The notes under the pieces: generated by a model
Told to the model about the DNA's origin: nothing
Databases searched by the model: none
The model's input: the letters and a program-made list of their open reading frames with translations, nothing else
DNA from: CAWCUK01 sp963798775
GTDB taxonomy: Bacteria; Bacteroidota; Ignavibacteria; Ignavibacteriales; Ignavibacteriaceae
Length of the DNA: 64,000 nt
Reading direction: 5' to 3'
Assembly: GCA_963798775.1 (NCBI GenBank)
Contig: CAWCUK010000001.1
Location: 558,001 to 622,000, forward strand
Position numbers and translations under genes: made by a program
Part shown: piece after piece, positions 43,248 through 53,091 of the stretch
How the letters are laid out: every line of letters starts with the position of its first letter
Numbering within the stretch: position 1 is the first letter of the stretch

Positions 43248-45462
43248 TCATAATTCGCGATATTGTATTGTAGTAAAGATCAGCTAAATTTTCTAATGTT
43301 ACTTCAACTTTATCATTTAACTTTAATATATTGCCGCCTGTTGTTCCTATTAGCGTATACGGCTGAGATCTTTTGCTCAGCAGCTTTTCAAAGCTTACTT
43401 TATTTTCTTTACTTACCGAAACGATTATTCTTGATTGACTTTCTGAGAATAATGCAAATTCTTCTCTCCCTTTTACCGGAATATTTACATCCGCGCCAAT
43501 CATATTTTCTTTATCAATTATACAGCTTTCGGCAACAGCAGCGGCAATTCCACCTTCGGAAACATCGTGAGCCGAATTTATTAATTTATTTCCAATCAAC
43601 TCCAGAAGAGTATCTTGCAGATTTTTTTCAACCTCTAAATTTATTTTTGGCGAATTACCGGTAACTTTATTATGAACAACTTTAAGATATTCACTTCCGC
43701 CGATTTCTTCAAAATCTTCGCCTAAACAATAAATTAAATCGTCGGCATTTTTAAAAAATGAAGTTGTTATATTTTCTAATTTTTCAATTAATCCCACCAT
43801 TCCGATAACCGGAGTAGGATAAACCGCGGCGTTCGGAGATTCATTATAAAAGCTAACATTTCCACCGGTAACCGGGGTTTCAAAAAATTTACACGCTTCT
43901 CCCATTCCTTCGATCGCTTCTTTAAACTGCCAATACATTTCGGGCTTATATGGATTGCCGAAATTAAGACAATTTGTAATTGCAAGAGGAATGCCTCCCG
44001 AACAAACAATATTCCTTGCCGCTTCAGCAACCGCTATTTTAGTTCCTTCATTTGGATTTAAATAAACATAACGAGAGTTGCAATCTGTTTTTACCGCCAA
44101 AGCTTTATTTGTACCTTTTATATAAACTACAGCGGAATCGCAGCCGGGCCCGATAATTGTATTAGTTCTTACCATTGAATCATATTGCTCATAAACCCAT
44201 CTTTTAGAAACAATATTTGGAGATGAAAAAACTTTTATAAAATCCTCTTGGATATTATTAGATTGAGGAAGAGACGAAAAATCAAAATTAGCGGTTTCAT
44301 CTAAATAAGCTGGTTTTTTAGTTTCTCTATAATAAACGGGAGCGCCGCCGCCGAGTACTAGTTCATACGCGGGAAACTCCGCTTTTTGTTCGCCTTCGTA
44401 ATTTATTTGTATTTTACCGTCTTTTGTTACTTCGCCGACTATTTCGCAATGCAGGTCCCATTTTTCAAAAACTTCTTTTACTTTTTCTTCAAATCCTTTT
44501 TTTACCACACAAAGCATTCTTTCCTGGCTTTCGGAAAGCATAATCTCGTAAGCCGTCATTCCTTTTTCTCTTAACGGAACTTTATCCAAATTTATCTTCA
44601 TTCCGGATTCACCTTTTGCGCTCATTTCGCAAGTAGAGCAGGAAATTCCGGCAGCTCCCATATCTTGAATTCCGACAAGCCAGCCTTTTCTAATTATTTC
44701 TAAAGACGCTTCCAAAAGAAGTTTTTCAGTAAACGGATCACCCACTTGAACAGAAGGCCTTTTTGCTTCCGATTTTTCAGAGATTTCTTCGGACGCGAAA
44801 GTTGCGCCGTGAATTCCGTCTCTTCCCGTAGATGAACCCACAATCATTACGGCATTTCCTTCACCGTCGGCGGTTGCGCTGGCATGTTCTCCTTTTTTTA
44901 CAATTCCCACTGCCATCGCGTTTACCAGCGGATTATCCTGGTATGATTCATCAAAATAAACTTCCCCGGCAACTGTAGGAACTCCGAAACAATTTCCGTA
45001 ATCGCCCACTCCCTTAACAACGCCTTCAAATAAAAATCTTGTTCTCGCGTCTTTAAGAGAACCGAAACGAAGTGAATTTAAAGAAGCGATAGGACGCGCG
45101 CCCATCGTAAAAATATCACGCATAATTCCTCCTACTCCGGTTGCCGCGCCTTGGTATGGTTCTACGGCAGAAGGATGATTATGACTTTCAATTTTGAACG
45201 CGACCGCAAGATCATCCCCGATATCAACTAAGCCGGCATTTTCTTCACCGGCTCCCACTAATAATCTTCCGCCTTCTCTCGGTAAAGTTTTAAGAAGCGC
45301 TATAGAATTTTTATAGCTGCAGTGTTCGCTCCACATAACGCTGAAAATTCCAAGTTCGGTAAAAGTTGGTGTTCTGCCTAAAATTTTTTTTATTCTCTCA
45401 AATTCTTCTTCAGTTAATCCATGTTCTAAAGCTAAATCTATATTTACTACGGGTTCTTGCAT
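43240..45462 (-). CDS. purL: Phosphoribosylformylglycinamidine synthase subunit PurL
   Basis: Fourth step of purine synthesis (FGAR to FGAM, ATP- and glutamine-dependent). 740 residues, the size of the small PurL that works with separate PurS and PurQ. Visible motifs are MWSEHCSYKNS (near 45), SHNHPSAVEPYQGAATGVGG (near 94), the GVPTVAGEVYFDESY loop, and GPGCDSAVVY in the second half. Nearby purS or purQ genes are absent from this window. Nothing irregular. Confidence 0.97.
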   Translation of the reverse strand: MQEPVVNIDLALEHGLTEEEFERIKKILGRTPTFTELGIFSVMWSEHCSYKNSIALLKTLPREGGRLLVGAGEENAGLVDIGDDLAVAFKIESHNHPSAVEPYQGAATGVGGIMRDIFTMGARPIASLNSLRFGSLKDARTRFLFEGVVKGVGDYGNCFGVPTVAGEVYFDESYQDNPLVNAMAVGIVKKGEHASATADGEGNAVMIVGSSTGRDGIHGATFASEEISEKSEAKRPSVQVGDPFTEKLLLEASLEIIRKGWLVGIQDMGAAGISCSTCEMSAKGESGMKINLDKVPLREKGMTAYEIMLSESQERMLCVVKKGFEEKVKEVFEKWDLHCEIVGEVTKDGKIQINYEGEQKAEFPAYELVLGGGAPVYYRETKKPAYLDETANFDFSSLPQSNNIQEDFIKVFSSPNIVSKRWVYEQYDSMVRTNTIIGPGCDSAVVYIKGTNKALAVKTDCNSRYVYLNPNEGTKIAVAEAARNIVCSGGIPLAITNCLNFGNPYKPEMYWQFKEAIEGMGEACKFFETPVTGGNVSFYNESPNAAVYPTPVIGMVGLIEKLENITTSFFKNADDLIYCLGEDFEEIGGSEYLKVVHNKVTGNSPKINLEVEKNLQDTLLELIGNKLINSAHDVSEGGIAAAVAESCIIDKENMIGADVNIPVKGREEFALFSESQSRIIVSVSKENKVSFEKLLSKRSQPYTLIGTTGGNILKLNDKVEVTLENLADLYYNTISRIMNA

Positions 45463-45728
45463 TCTCTTTAATCCGTTTTTAATTTTATTAGAATTACAAA
45501 TATAATATTAAAATATAAGGTATTGAAGGGAGAAATATTAAGGTGAGAAAAGATTTTATTCTATTATTAAACTTTTAATTACCAAATAATATTGAACCAT
45601 ATTTCATCTTTAAGTAATTTGAAAAGTAATATTATTTGGTCTTTCTGAACTACAAATAACTTTTTCAATTTCTTCAAGTAATTTTGGAAAAATTATTTAT
45701 AAATCTCTTTTAATAATAAGGCATTAAA

Positions 45729-47102
45729 ATGTACAGAAACAAAATTTGGATTTTATTTTCTATAGTTATAGTCAGCTTAGTTTTCTATTCGGCAGGCTGT
45801 TCAAGTAAAAATGAAGAGTCGGCGATTAAAGAAAAATTGCATGAATTTAACAACGCGTATCAAAATAAAGATATGAATAAATACGCCGATTTCTTTTCAA
45901 AAGAATATAAAGATAGAATAAATAAGAAATATCCCGGCGGTGTAGAAGTTTGGAAAAAGAATTTCGAGAAGAATTATCTTTCTCCTTATCAATCAATTAC
46001 CTTTAATTCTGAAGTTGTAAAAATTGATACTTCGCGTGGTAGTTATATAGTAACCGAAAAAATAAACATTACAGGAATTGATTCAACCGGAAATGAAAAA
46101 ATTATTAAACAAAACGGGCAGCAAGTTGTTACTTTTGTAAAAGAAGACGGCGAGTGGAAAATTAATAATGTTTCTGAATATACTGTGCCTGAGGTATATT
46201 ATAAATTGGAGAAGAATTTTGATAATAAACCCGGCCTGGCTTATGTTGCTCATATTACTCACAATTTTATAAGCGTTATTGATTTAGATTCAAAAGAAGT
46301 AATAGGAAAAATTCCGGCGGGAGACGGAACTAGTGATATAGCTTTTTCTCCGGACCAGCAGAAAGGATATATTTCTGATTTCAACGCGAATTTAATTACC
46401 GTTTTTGATATTAAAACTCATGAAACCATTGATACAATACATGTAGGAAAACAGCCTGCTTATGTTTTATTTACTGCCGACGGAAAACATGCTTTAGTTT
46501 CACATCAATCAAATGACGGATTATATGTTATTGACGCGCTTAAAGATTCGATAATTCATAAACATTTAAGAAGAACCGGACCTCTTTATTTATCTAATAA
46601 CGGCAAAGAAATCTATCAGCCGCAGATTTTTCTTCCGTACGTTCATAAAATTAATGTTGATTCTTTTTACATCGCAAAAAATATCTCCACACAAGGCAGG
46701 CCAATGGAAATGGCTTTTACACCCGATAATAAATTCGCGTACTTAACTAATTACGATCTTTCGTCCGTACAAAAAATTGATTTGCAATTAGATAGTGTTG
46801 TTTCTGAAATAGAAAATATTAGTTCGCCAAGAGGAATTGCCGCAGCTCCCGACGGGAAAACCGCTTATGTTACTGATGTAAAAGATAATACCGTAACAGT
46901 TTTAGATTTGGAGAAGGATAAAGTTATTAAGACAATAGAGGTTGGAATTATGCCTACTTCGGTAGTTGTTACAAGAGACGGAAAATTTGCTTATGTTACT
47001 AATCAAGGTGATGCTTCGATTTCAATAATTAATACGGCTGATAATAAAGTTACTGGAAAAATAAATGTAGCCGACAACCCAATTCAGATAAGGATTAAAT
47101 AA
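45729..47102 (+). CDS. Lipoprotein with NTF2-like domain and YVTN beta-propeller
   Basis: 457 residues. The lipoprotein signal ends LVFYSAGC (Cys 24). Residues 30-150 look like an NTF2/SnoaL-type domain (LHEFNNAYQNKDMNKYADFFS, VVTFVKEDGEWKINNVSEY). Residues 165-457 are a seven-bladed YVTN propeller with repeats such as NFISVIDLDSKEVIGKIPAG, NTVTVLDLEKDKVIKTIEVG and ASISIINTADNKVTGKINVA. No catalytic residues are evident. The fusion suggests a binding protein on the envelope. It is monocistronic, with a terminator at 47161. Confidence 0.82.
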   Translation: MYRNKIWILFSIVIVSLVFYSAGCSSKNEESAIKEKLHEFNNAYQNKDMNKYADFFSKEYKDRINKKYPGGVEVWKKNFEKNYLSPYQSITFNSEVVKIDTSRGSYIVTEKINITGIDSTGNEKIIKQNGQQVVTFVKEDGEWKINNVSEYTVPEVYYKLEKNFDNKPGLAYVAHITHNFISVIDLDSKEVIGKIPAGDGTSDIAFSPDQQKGYISDFNANLITVFDIKTHETIDTIHVGKQPAYVLFTADGKHALVSHQSNDGLYVIDALKDSIIHKHLRRTGPLYLSNNGKEIYQPQIFLPYVHKINVDSFYIAKNISTQGRPMEMAFTPDNKFAYLTNYDLSSVQKIDLQLDSVVSEIENISSPRGIAAAPDGKTAYVTDVKDNTVTVLDLEKDKVIKTIEVGIMPTSVVVTRDGKFAYVTNQGDASISIINTADNKVTGKINVADNPIQIRIK

Positions 47103-47160
47103 TTATTTAAGGCAGCAAAAACTAAATTTATTGCCTTTTCAGCGTAGTAAAAAATATATT

Positions 47161-47187
47161 AAGCCGCCTCATATTCTGAAGCGGCTT
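47161..47187. terminator. Bidirectional terminator
   Basis: AAGCCGC-N13-GCGGCTT followed by TTGTTTTT, between a plus-strand and a minus-strand gene that converge. Confidence 0.85.
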
Positions 47188-47299
47188 TTGTTTTTATAAG
47201 AACAATAAATTTATTTTTACGGAAAAACATCTATTAAAGTATATGAATCAAAAAATCAAATTTATCAGCAGAATGTAGAGCTCCGGATAAAGAAAAATT

Positions 47300-47719
47300 T
47301 TAATACTTATCTTCGTATTTAATTTTTCCGTCTTCCGTGTAACCTTTTTCATAAACCAATTTTCCTTTAATATATTTTTGAATCGACATAAGTTTTCCGC
47401 TTTTATAATATGTTTTAGAATCTCCGTTTACCACACCATTTTTAAAATCTATTAAATTTTTAATCTTGCCGCCGGGATAGTATGATTTTAACTTCCCTTC
47501 CATTTTTCCGTTTATATATTTTACTTGGGAACCTACTTCTCCGTTTTCAAAAAAGATTTTATACCAGCCGTTTCTAACTCCGTTAACATATTCGGCGGTC
47601 GATTCAAGTTTACCGCTTTCATAATAAGTTTTTTTTACTTCAGGCTTTGTCTGTGCTAAACCGTTAGAAGAAAATATAAGCAAGGCGGCAAAAAGTAATA
47701 AACTGAAAATATTTTTCAC
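47300..47719 (-). CDS. YwqK/MORN-repeat secreted protein
   Basis: 139 residues from the GTG at 47719, which has a GGAGGA binding site five bases upstream. A longer in-frame start at 47806 has none. The signal peptide ends at SNGLAQ. Five to six MORN-like repeats of about 22 residues follow (YYESGKLESTAEYVNGVRNG, FFENGEVGSQVKYINGKMEG, YYPGGKIKNLIDFKNGVVNG, YYKSGKLMSIQKYIKGK). Such proteins are often annotated as YwqK-type antitoxins, but no toxin gene is adjacent here, so that function is not supported. It probably follows the operon above. Confidence 0.82.
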   Translation of the reverse strand: MKNIFSLLLFAALLIFSSNGLAQTKPEVKKTYYESGKLESTAEYVNGVRNGWYKIFFENGEVGSQVKYINGKMEGKLKSYYPGGKIKNLIDFKNGVVNGDSKTYYKSGKLMSIQKYIKGKLVYEKGYTEDGKIKYEDKY

Positions 47720-47810
47720 TAATATTCCTCCGGTAAAAATTGTTTGTTTTGAATTTAGGATTACAAAAATAAAAATTGTTATGAAAAATTTGAAGGCAGA
47801 ATTCAAGTAA

Positions 47811-48500
47811 TTAAATATTTAAGAACTCATCCCAAATTTTATAAAGCTGATAAGTCGCGTAAATATCATCACCGCAGTATTCCGCAATATCTTTAACTCT
47901 TCCGGCTTCATATAAATTTTTAACATCCATCCCCGAAACACCTTTAGATTTTGGAGATTCTATTCCGAATGAATGGCAATAAAAATCTAGATTAAATTTT
48001 CTGGTTAAACCGAAATAAGTAAGCTGGTCCAGCAGGTCGATGTGAAGTTTTGTATCGAACCTATTTGTAATTAAATTTTTGCTTGGTCTAATTTTTTTCA
48101 TCGCGGAACGAATCATAAGAAAGGGAGCGTCGAAACAGCGGCCGTTAAAAGTAATAACTTGATCCGTAACTTCAATTATGCGCCAAAAAGATTTTAAAAT
48201 TTCTTCTTCCGGCAATCCCTTATAATGAATCTTCTTCTCTTCAACAAATTCCTCCTCTTCGGTTTCACTTTCGTAATAAACAAAAGATTTTTCTTTCTCT
48301 ACATCATATATTCCTATTGCCGCGACTTTTGAGGTAAAAGGATACAAACTGATATATCTTTTGGCGTCATCAGATTTTTGATTTTTAACTTCGTCATCTT
48401 TTTCTTTTTCCGCGTAACGAAGTAAATATTCTTGCTGGCTTTCAGCAAGTGATTCAAAAGGATAAGAACAAGTCTCAATATCGAATACTATTCTGCGCAT
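47811..48500 (-). CDS. Ribonuclease-H-like 3'-5' exonuclease
   Basis: 229 residues from the ATG at 48500 (GGGGG upstream). It has the DnaQ/PolB-type exonuclease fold: motif I FDIETCSYP (near 5-12), motif II TFNGRCFDAPFLMIRS (near 118-132) and motif III YCGDDIYATYQLYKIW near the C-terminus. These carry the acidic metal ligands. It resembles the stand-alone predicted PolB-like 3'-5' exonuclease family. An acidic, Lys/Glu-rich insertion (about residues 30-45) is variable in this family. Likely a DNA or RNA trimming nuclease; the substrate is unknown. Confidence 0.82.
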   Translation of the reverse strand: MRRIVFDIETCSYPFESLAESQQEYLLRYAEKEKDDEVKNQKSDDAKRYISLYPFTSKVAAIGIYDVEKEKSFVYYESETEEEEFVEEKKIHYKGLPEEEILKSFWRIIEVTDQVITFNGRCFDAPFLMIRSAMKKIRPSKNLITNRFDTKLHIDLLDQLTYFGLTRKFNLDFYCHSFGIESPKSKGVSGMDVKNLYEAGRVKDIAEYCGDDIYATYQLYKIWDEFLNI

Positions 48501-48536
48501 ACTGCCCCCGAACATTTGTTAATGATGAATGATGAA

Positions 48537-48977
48537 TTAAATTCTATTTACTTCACCTTGAAATTTTTTTACCTTCTTAAAAAATTCATCTGTAAGCGGA
48601 AGCGATTTTTTTGTCTTTGAATCAACTTGAACAATTACTCCGCTTCCTTCCACAATAACTTCTTTAGTTTTTACATTTTCAATAAGATGATCAAAACCGA
48701 AACTGGAATTTTTAATATAAGCTATTTTTGAATAAATATTTAGTTCATCTCTGTAATGGGAATGCGCTTTATAATTTAATTCATTTCGAACAATAAAGAA
48801 TAAAATTCCGTTCGAGAAAATTCTACCTTCAGGCATAAGCCCGGCATCTCTAATATACTCTAAACGCGCGTATTCAAAATAGTTTAGATAAACCGCGTTA
48901 TTACAAACTCCAAGCATATCAACTTCATTAAATCTTACTGAGACAGTAACTTTATGTTTAAATTTTGATGGATCCAT
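48537..48977 (-). CDS. Hotdog-fold acyl-CoA thioesterase
   Basis: 146 residues from the ATG at 48977; an in-frame ATG at 49007 lies within the preceding gene. It is a 4HBT/YbgC-FadM type hotdog protein: VSVRFNEVDMLGVCNNAVYL carries the conserved Asp, and YFEYARLEYIRDAGL is the central helix. It likely hydrolyses acyl-CoA in the cytoplasm, with substrate chain length unknown. It lies between ltaE and the exonuclease gene in a long operon. Confidence 0.88.
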   Translation of the reverse strand: MDPSKFKHKVTVSVRFNEVDMLGVCNNAVYLNYFEYARLEYIRDAGLMPEGRIFSNGILFFIVRNELNYKAHSHYRDELNIYSKIAYIKNSSFGFDHLIENVKTKEVIVEGSGVIVQVDSKTKKSLPLTDEFFKKVKKFQGEVNRI

Positions 48978-48984
48978 TTTACAT

Positions 48985-50019
48985 TCAATTATTAAAAACT
49001 TGATCAATTATTATTTTTGCTTTTTCAATATCTTCGGCGCTCACATCTAAATGAGTAATCGCTCTTAGTGAATCAACGCCGCCTTGAGAAAGAAGTAAAC
49101 CTTTTTCTTTGCATTTTTCGATAGCTTCATCAACAGAGATTTTTGAAGATTTAAATATTAAAATGTTTGTCTGAACTGTATCTAAATCAATTTTTAGAGA
49201 CGGAATGCTGGCAATAACCCGCGCTAGTTCTTTAGCGTTTTTATGATCATCTTTTAAACGATTAATATTATTTTGCAAAGCATAAAGGCCTGCTGCGGCA
49301 AGAATTCCTACTTGTCTCATTCCCCCGCCCAAAGCTTTTCTAACTCTGAAAGCCTCTTGAATAAATTCATTTGTTCCTGCAATTATAGAACCAACGGGAG
49401 CGCCAAGCCCTTTTGATAAGCAGCAGGAAACTGTATCGAAATGCTGCGCATAATCCTTAACCGGAATTTCGGCGGCAACTGAAGCATTCCATATTCGCGC
49501 GCCGTCTAAATGAAAATACAAATTATATTTCTTCGCCAGTATTTTCAGTTCAATAATATTTTGCATCGGCTGAATTGTTCCGCCAGCTCGGTTGTGCGTG
49601 TTTTCTAATTCTATAACTTTTGTGCGGGGCATATAATAAGCGCTTTTCGGACGAATTAATGGCTCAACTTGACGCGGAGTTATAACTCCATTTTCGCCGT
49701 TTATAGGCAAAAGCTGAATGCCGCTTAAAACAGCGGGCGAGCCGGATTCATAATTAAAAATATGAGCGTTAAAATCGCAAATTACTTCATCGGCGGGATT
49801 TGTTAAAACATTCAAACAAATTTGATTTCCCATAACTCCGCTGGGGACGAAAAGCGCGGCCTCTTTTCCTAATAATTCCGCCGCGTAATTTTGAAGCTCG
49901 TTTACAGTAGGGTCTTCTTGAAAAACATCATCGCCTACTTCAGCGTTATACATTGCTTTTCGCATTGCTTCAGTTGGCTTTGTAACTGTATCGCTTCTTA
50001 AATCAATAAATTTTTCCAT
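48985..50019 (-). CDS. ltaE: Low-specificity L-threonine aldolase
   Basis: 344-residue PLP enzyme that cleaves L-threonine or allo-threonine to glycine and acetaldehyde. It begins FIDLRSDTVTKPTEAMR, the family start. PLP contacts are visible in EVGDDVFQEDPTVNELQ, the LDGARIWNAS aspartate region, and CCLSKGLGAPVGS, which holds the Schiff-base lysine. The start codon follows the lnt stop by 17 bp. No irregularity. Confidence 0.95.
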   Translation of the reverse strand: MEKFIDLRSDTVTKPTEAMRKAMYNAEVGDDVFQEDPTVNELQNYAAELLGKEAALFVPSGVMGNQICLNVLTNPADEVICDFNAHIFNYESGSPAVLSGIQLLPINGENGVITPRQVEPLIRPKSAYYMPRTKVIELENTHNRAGGTIQPMQNIIELKILAKKYNLYFHLDGARIWNASVAAEIPVKDYAQHFDTVSCCLSKGLGAPVGSIIAGTNEFIQEAFRVRKALGGGMRQVGILAAAGLYALQNNINRLKDDHKNAKELARVIASIPSLKIDLDTVQTNILIFKSSKISVDEAIEKCKEKGLLLSQGGVDSLRAITHLDVSAEDIEKAKIIIDQVFNN

Positions 50020-50036
50020 CGTTTTTTAGTTTTTGT

Positions 50037-51710
50037 TTATAAATTGAATTTTTCTTTAAGTTTTTTTAGAATAGCAATTCCAAATATCCATAAGGATAAA
50101 ACAGAAGACAAAATGGGTATTATAAACGGATATTTAGTAAAAAATGTTTCTTCGTGCTGAAGATAAACATCTCCGGTAAGAACTGTTTTGGTAAACATTT
50201 TCGATTCAATTTTTGTTCTCCCGTCAGGATCAATAATACAGCTAATTCCTCCGTTTGCGGCTCTGGCAACGGTTCGTCTGTTTTCAACCGCTCTCAATAC
50301 AGAAATTTCTTTATGCTGATAAGGCCCGCTGGAATTGCCGTACCAGCTATCATTTGTAACTACTGTAATTACTTCGGCTCCTTTGCGGACAAACGCGGAA
50401 ACCAAATAAGGATAAATAGATTCGTAGCAGACAAGCCCATTTATTTTTATTGAATCTTCATCTTCAGAAATAAAATTGTTTGGAATCTTAAAAACAGTAG
50501 TGTCTTTCCCGACATTCCAGCCGGAAATTCCTACTCCCCACTTTAATAAATCTCCGAGAAAAGGAAGCTGATCTACAAAAGGGACACGTTCACCAAAAGG
50601 GACGAGCTTCATTTTACCATATGTTTCCACATTTCTTGAATTGGGAGAAAGCATTAAAATCGCGTTATAAGTAGCGTAATAATAATCGCCGCTTTTAATT
50701 TTTTTCGCGTCGTCCGGTATTTTGTTTTTATCGTAATAATATATTACGTTCGGCATTCCTGTAATCAAATAAACATTATTCTTTCTTAGAAAATCATATA
50801 TGTTATTTAACAATGAAGTGTACTGGCCGTCGAGTAAAAAAACCGGCAACGCGGTTTCCGGCCAAAAAATTATTTTCGCGCTGTCATTTACAGCTTTCTG
50901 TGAAAGATTAAGATAAAAATTTGTTAGGGTATCAAGATTTCCCCCGGACCATTTTTCCCAAGGATCCAAATTCGGCTGAATCAATCCTATCTTTACTTTG
51001 TCATCAGAAATTTTAAATGTTGAAATTCTATATGCTCCATAAGCCAGAATAATTACAAAAATTGATATCGCAATCGCGCCATTTAAAATAAACTTCCGCT
51101 TATTTTTCTTTAGATTAATAAATGATAAGTAAATGAAAACATTTATATAAACCACAATGGCGGATAAACCTACCGCGCCAACAATATCCGCTGCTTGAAT
51201 AAATAAAGTAAAATCAGCTAAACCGTTTCCTAAAGTAAGCCAGGGGAAGCTTAAATCGGTAAGCATATAAAGATATTCGTATGTAACCCAGAAAAGCGGG
51301 AAAAAGAAAATTGTTATTTTATACGGAAGAACCTTTCTTGAAAGATATAAAAGTGTTGTCGGAATTAAAAAGAATAAAGGATTAACAAATAATAATAAAC
51401 CTCCCGAAATCATCAAAAAAGGATCAGCGTTTTTTTGCCAGCTTCCCACCCAGTAAAGAGTAATTACACTAAGTGTAAAAAATGTAAGGTAAGTTGCCCG
51501 GTTTTTTTCAATTAAAGTTTTACGATTTTCTAAAACATAAAAAAACGGAACAAGCCCGACAAGCATGAATAACTGGAAAGGGAAAGGAAACGGAGGAAAT
51601 GAAATGCCGAGAAGAATTCCGCTTAGTATTAATAACAATCGTTCTTTGGTTAACCGTTTCTTTTCATCGGGAGTAAGTACAATTCCCTTTTTCCAGAATA
51701 ATAACTTCAA
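50037..51710 (-). CDS. lnt: Apolipoprotein N-acyltransferase
   Basis: 557 residues. An N-terminal membrane region of about six helices (20-215), a carbon-nitrogen hydrolase domain (225-500) and one C-terminal helix. The nitrilase triad is visible: Glu in FWPETALPVFLL, Lys in GKMKLVPFGERVPF and Cys in GLVCYESIYP. It adds the third acyl chain to lipoproteins after Lgt and Lsp. Together with the lgt at 857 it completes part of that pathway in this window. It overlaps the DedA gene by 4 bp. Confidence 0.95.
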   Translation of the reverse strand: MKLLFWKKGIVLTPDEKKRLTKERLLLILSGILLGISFPPFPFPFQLFMLVGLVPFFYVLENRKTLIEKNRATYLTFFTLSVITLYWVGSWQKNADPFLMISGGLLLFVNPLFFLIPTTLLYLSRKVLPYKITIFFFPLFWVTYEYLYMLTDLSFPWLTLGNGLADFTLFIQAADIVGAVGLSAIVVYINVFIYLSFINLKKNKRKFILNGAIAISIFVIILAYGAYRISTFKISDDKVKIGLIQPNLDPWEKWSGGNLDTLTNFYLNLSQKAVNDSAKIIFWPETALPVFLLDGQYTSLLNNIYDFLRKNNVYLITGMPNVIYYYDKNKIPDDAKKIKSGDYYYATYNAILMLSPNSRNVETYGKMKLVPFGERVPFVDQLPFLGDLLKWGVGISGWNVGKDTTVFKIPNNFISEDEDSIKINGLVCYESIYPYLVSAFVRKGAEVITVVTNDSWYGNSSGPYQHKEISVLRAVENRRTVARAANGGISCIIDPDGRTKIESKMFTKTVLTGDVYLQHEETFFTKYPFIIPILSSVLSLWIFGIAILKKLKEKFNL

Positions 51711-52315
51711 TTATTTTTCCTTTTCTTCCAGAAATATCTTACTACGAAAATAATAATGACAAGTACTGTAACAATTATCGCCGTTTTATTATAATTGGAA
51801 AGATATTTATCCACTGTATCTATATGTTCGCCGAAGAGAATTCCCAAATAAATTATTATCGCGTTCCAAACAATAGCGCTTATAGAAGCAAGAATAATTG
51901 TTTTCTTAACACTCAGCTCACTTAATCCCGCGAAAAAAGAAATAACCGAGCGGGTACCGGGAAGAAAACGATTTGCCAGAATAATATAATAGCCGTACTT
52001 CATAAACCAATGCTCAACCTTATCTAAAGATTCAACAGTAATAAATTTTATTTTGCCAGTCCTAATTATTTTTCTGTCAAATTGGGACCCGATAAAGAAT
52101 AAGGTCATAAATCCGATTACACTTCCGACAGTAGTTAAAATTAATGTAGGAACAAAATGAATTGAACCGGTGGCGATAAGTGAACCGCCTACAACAACAA
52201 CAAGATCGCTGGGAGACGGCGGAAAAACATTTTCTACAAAAGCAAAACCGAATAATACAACATAAATCCAAAAGGGGCTTAAATGATTTATGAAATCTAA
52301 AACTTGTTCAAGCAT
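51707..52315 (-). CDS. DedA-family membrane protein
   Basis: 202 residues with four to five membrane segments. Family motifs include FVENVFPPSPSDLVVVVGG (the E-x4-PxPxD type motif near 27-45), GSVIGFMTLFFIGSQF and the conserved RFLPGTRSVISFFAGLS (near 115-131). DedA/VTT proteins are implicated in lipid flipping and membrane homeostasis. Coupled to lnt downstream and ispF upstream. Confidence 0.92.
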   Translation of the reverse strand: MLEQVLDFINHLSPFWIYVVLFGFAFVENVFPPSPSDLVVVVGGSLIATGSIHFVPTLILTTVGSVIGFMTLFFIGSQFDRKIIRTGKIKFITVESLDKVEHWFMKYGYYIILANRFLPGTRSVISFFAGLSELSVKKTIILASISAIVWNAIIIYLGILFGEHIDTVDKYLSNYNKTAIIVTVLVIIIFVVRYFWKKRKNN

Positions 52316-52318
52316 AAT

Positions 52319-52807
52319 TTATTTCTTCTTGAGGATTAAGACTGTGGCAAAAGCGGATACTCCTTCTTCTCTTCCTACAAAACCTAACTTTTCGGTTGTT
52401 GTGGCTTTTACAGAAATCTGATCAATTTCCGCTTCAAGAAGATGAGCTATTTTTTCTCTCATTTCGGGAATATATTCGGCCAATTTCGGTTTTTGCATAG
52501 CAATAACGGCATCAACGTTTCCGATAATATAATTGTGCCGTTTGATTAATCCATAAACTTTTTGAAGAAGAATTTTGCTGTCGGCGTTTTTATAATTTTC
52601 ATCAGTATCGGGAAAATGCTGCCCAATATCACCTAAGGCTAAAGCACCGAGCAAAGCGTCGCTAATCGCGTGAAGAAGTACATCGGCATCGGAATGGCCG
52701 AGTAAACCTTTTGTATGAGGAATTTCAATTCCGCCTAATATTAATTTTCTATCTACCTCAAAGGCGTGAACATCAAATCCTAAGCCTGTTCTGAAATTTA
52801 AATTCAA
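52319..52807 (-). CDS. ispF: 2-C-methyl-D-erythritol 2,4-cyclodiphosphate synthase
   Basis: 162 residues. Fifth step of the MEP isoprenoid pathway. Motifs: GLGFDVHAFE (metal Asp and His), HTKGLLGHSDADVLLHAISD, GDIGQHFPDTDENYK and the C-terminal VKATTTEKLGFVGREEGVSA. The start overlaps the acylphosphatase stop by 4 bp. No MEP-pathway neighbours in this window. Confidence 0.97.
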   Translation of the reverse strand: MNLNFRTGLGFDVHAFEVDRKLILGGIEIPHTKGLLGHSDADVLLHAISDALLGALALGDIGQHFPDTDENYKNADSKILLQKVYGLIKRHNYIIGNVDAVIAMQKPKLAEYIPEMREKIAHLLEAEIDQISVKATTTEKLGFVGREEGVSAFATVLILKKK

Positions 52808-53091
52808 TGTTTTATCTCGAATCTTGTAAATTCATTTTTAGAGTCCTGCCATTCAATTGTGCAGTTATTTACCGACGCGTGCGAAGGCCCTACTTTTATT
52901 TTATTAAATAAATCTTCTATAATCGCTCTACTTCCTTCAACAACCGTTAAAACTTCTCCTGAATAAAGATTTTTAACGAAGCCTTTTAAGCCGAGTTTTT
53001 CAGCGTTACGTAAAACATAATAGCGGAAACCCACACCTTGCACCAATCCATATGCAATAATTTCCGCGCGCGTGTTTTCATTTTTGCCCAT
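52804..53091 (-). CDS. acyP: Acylphosphatase
   Basis: 95 residues. The classic small alpha/beta fold with the catalytic loop GLVQGVGFRYYVLRNAE (Arg near 24) and the conserved Asn in GLKGFVKNLYSGEV. It hydrolyses acyl phosphates in the cytoplasm. The start codon lies inside the 3' end of the EamA gene (14-bp overlap). Confidence 0.95.
   Translation of the reverse strand: MGKNENTRAEIIAYGLVQGVGFRYYVLRNAEKLGLKGFVKNLYSGEVLTVVEGSRAIIEDLFNKIKVGPSHASVNNCTIEWQDSKNEFTRFEIKH

Noticed and set aside
47300..47719. YwqK antitoxin of a toxin-antitoxin pair
   Set aside because: The protein has a signal peptide and MORN-like repeats, and no toxin gene lies beside it.
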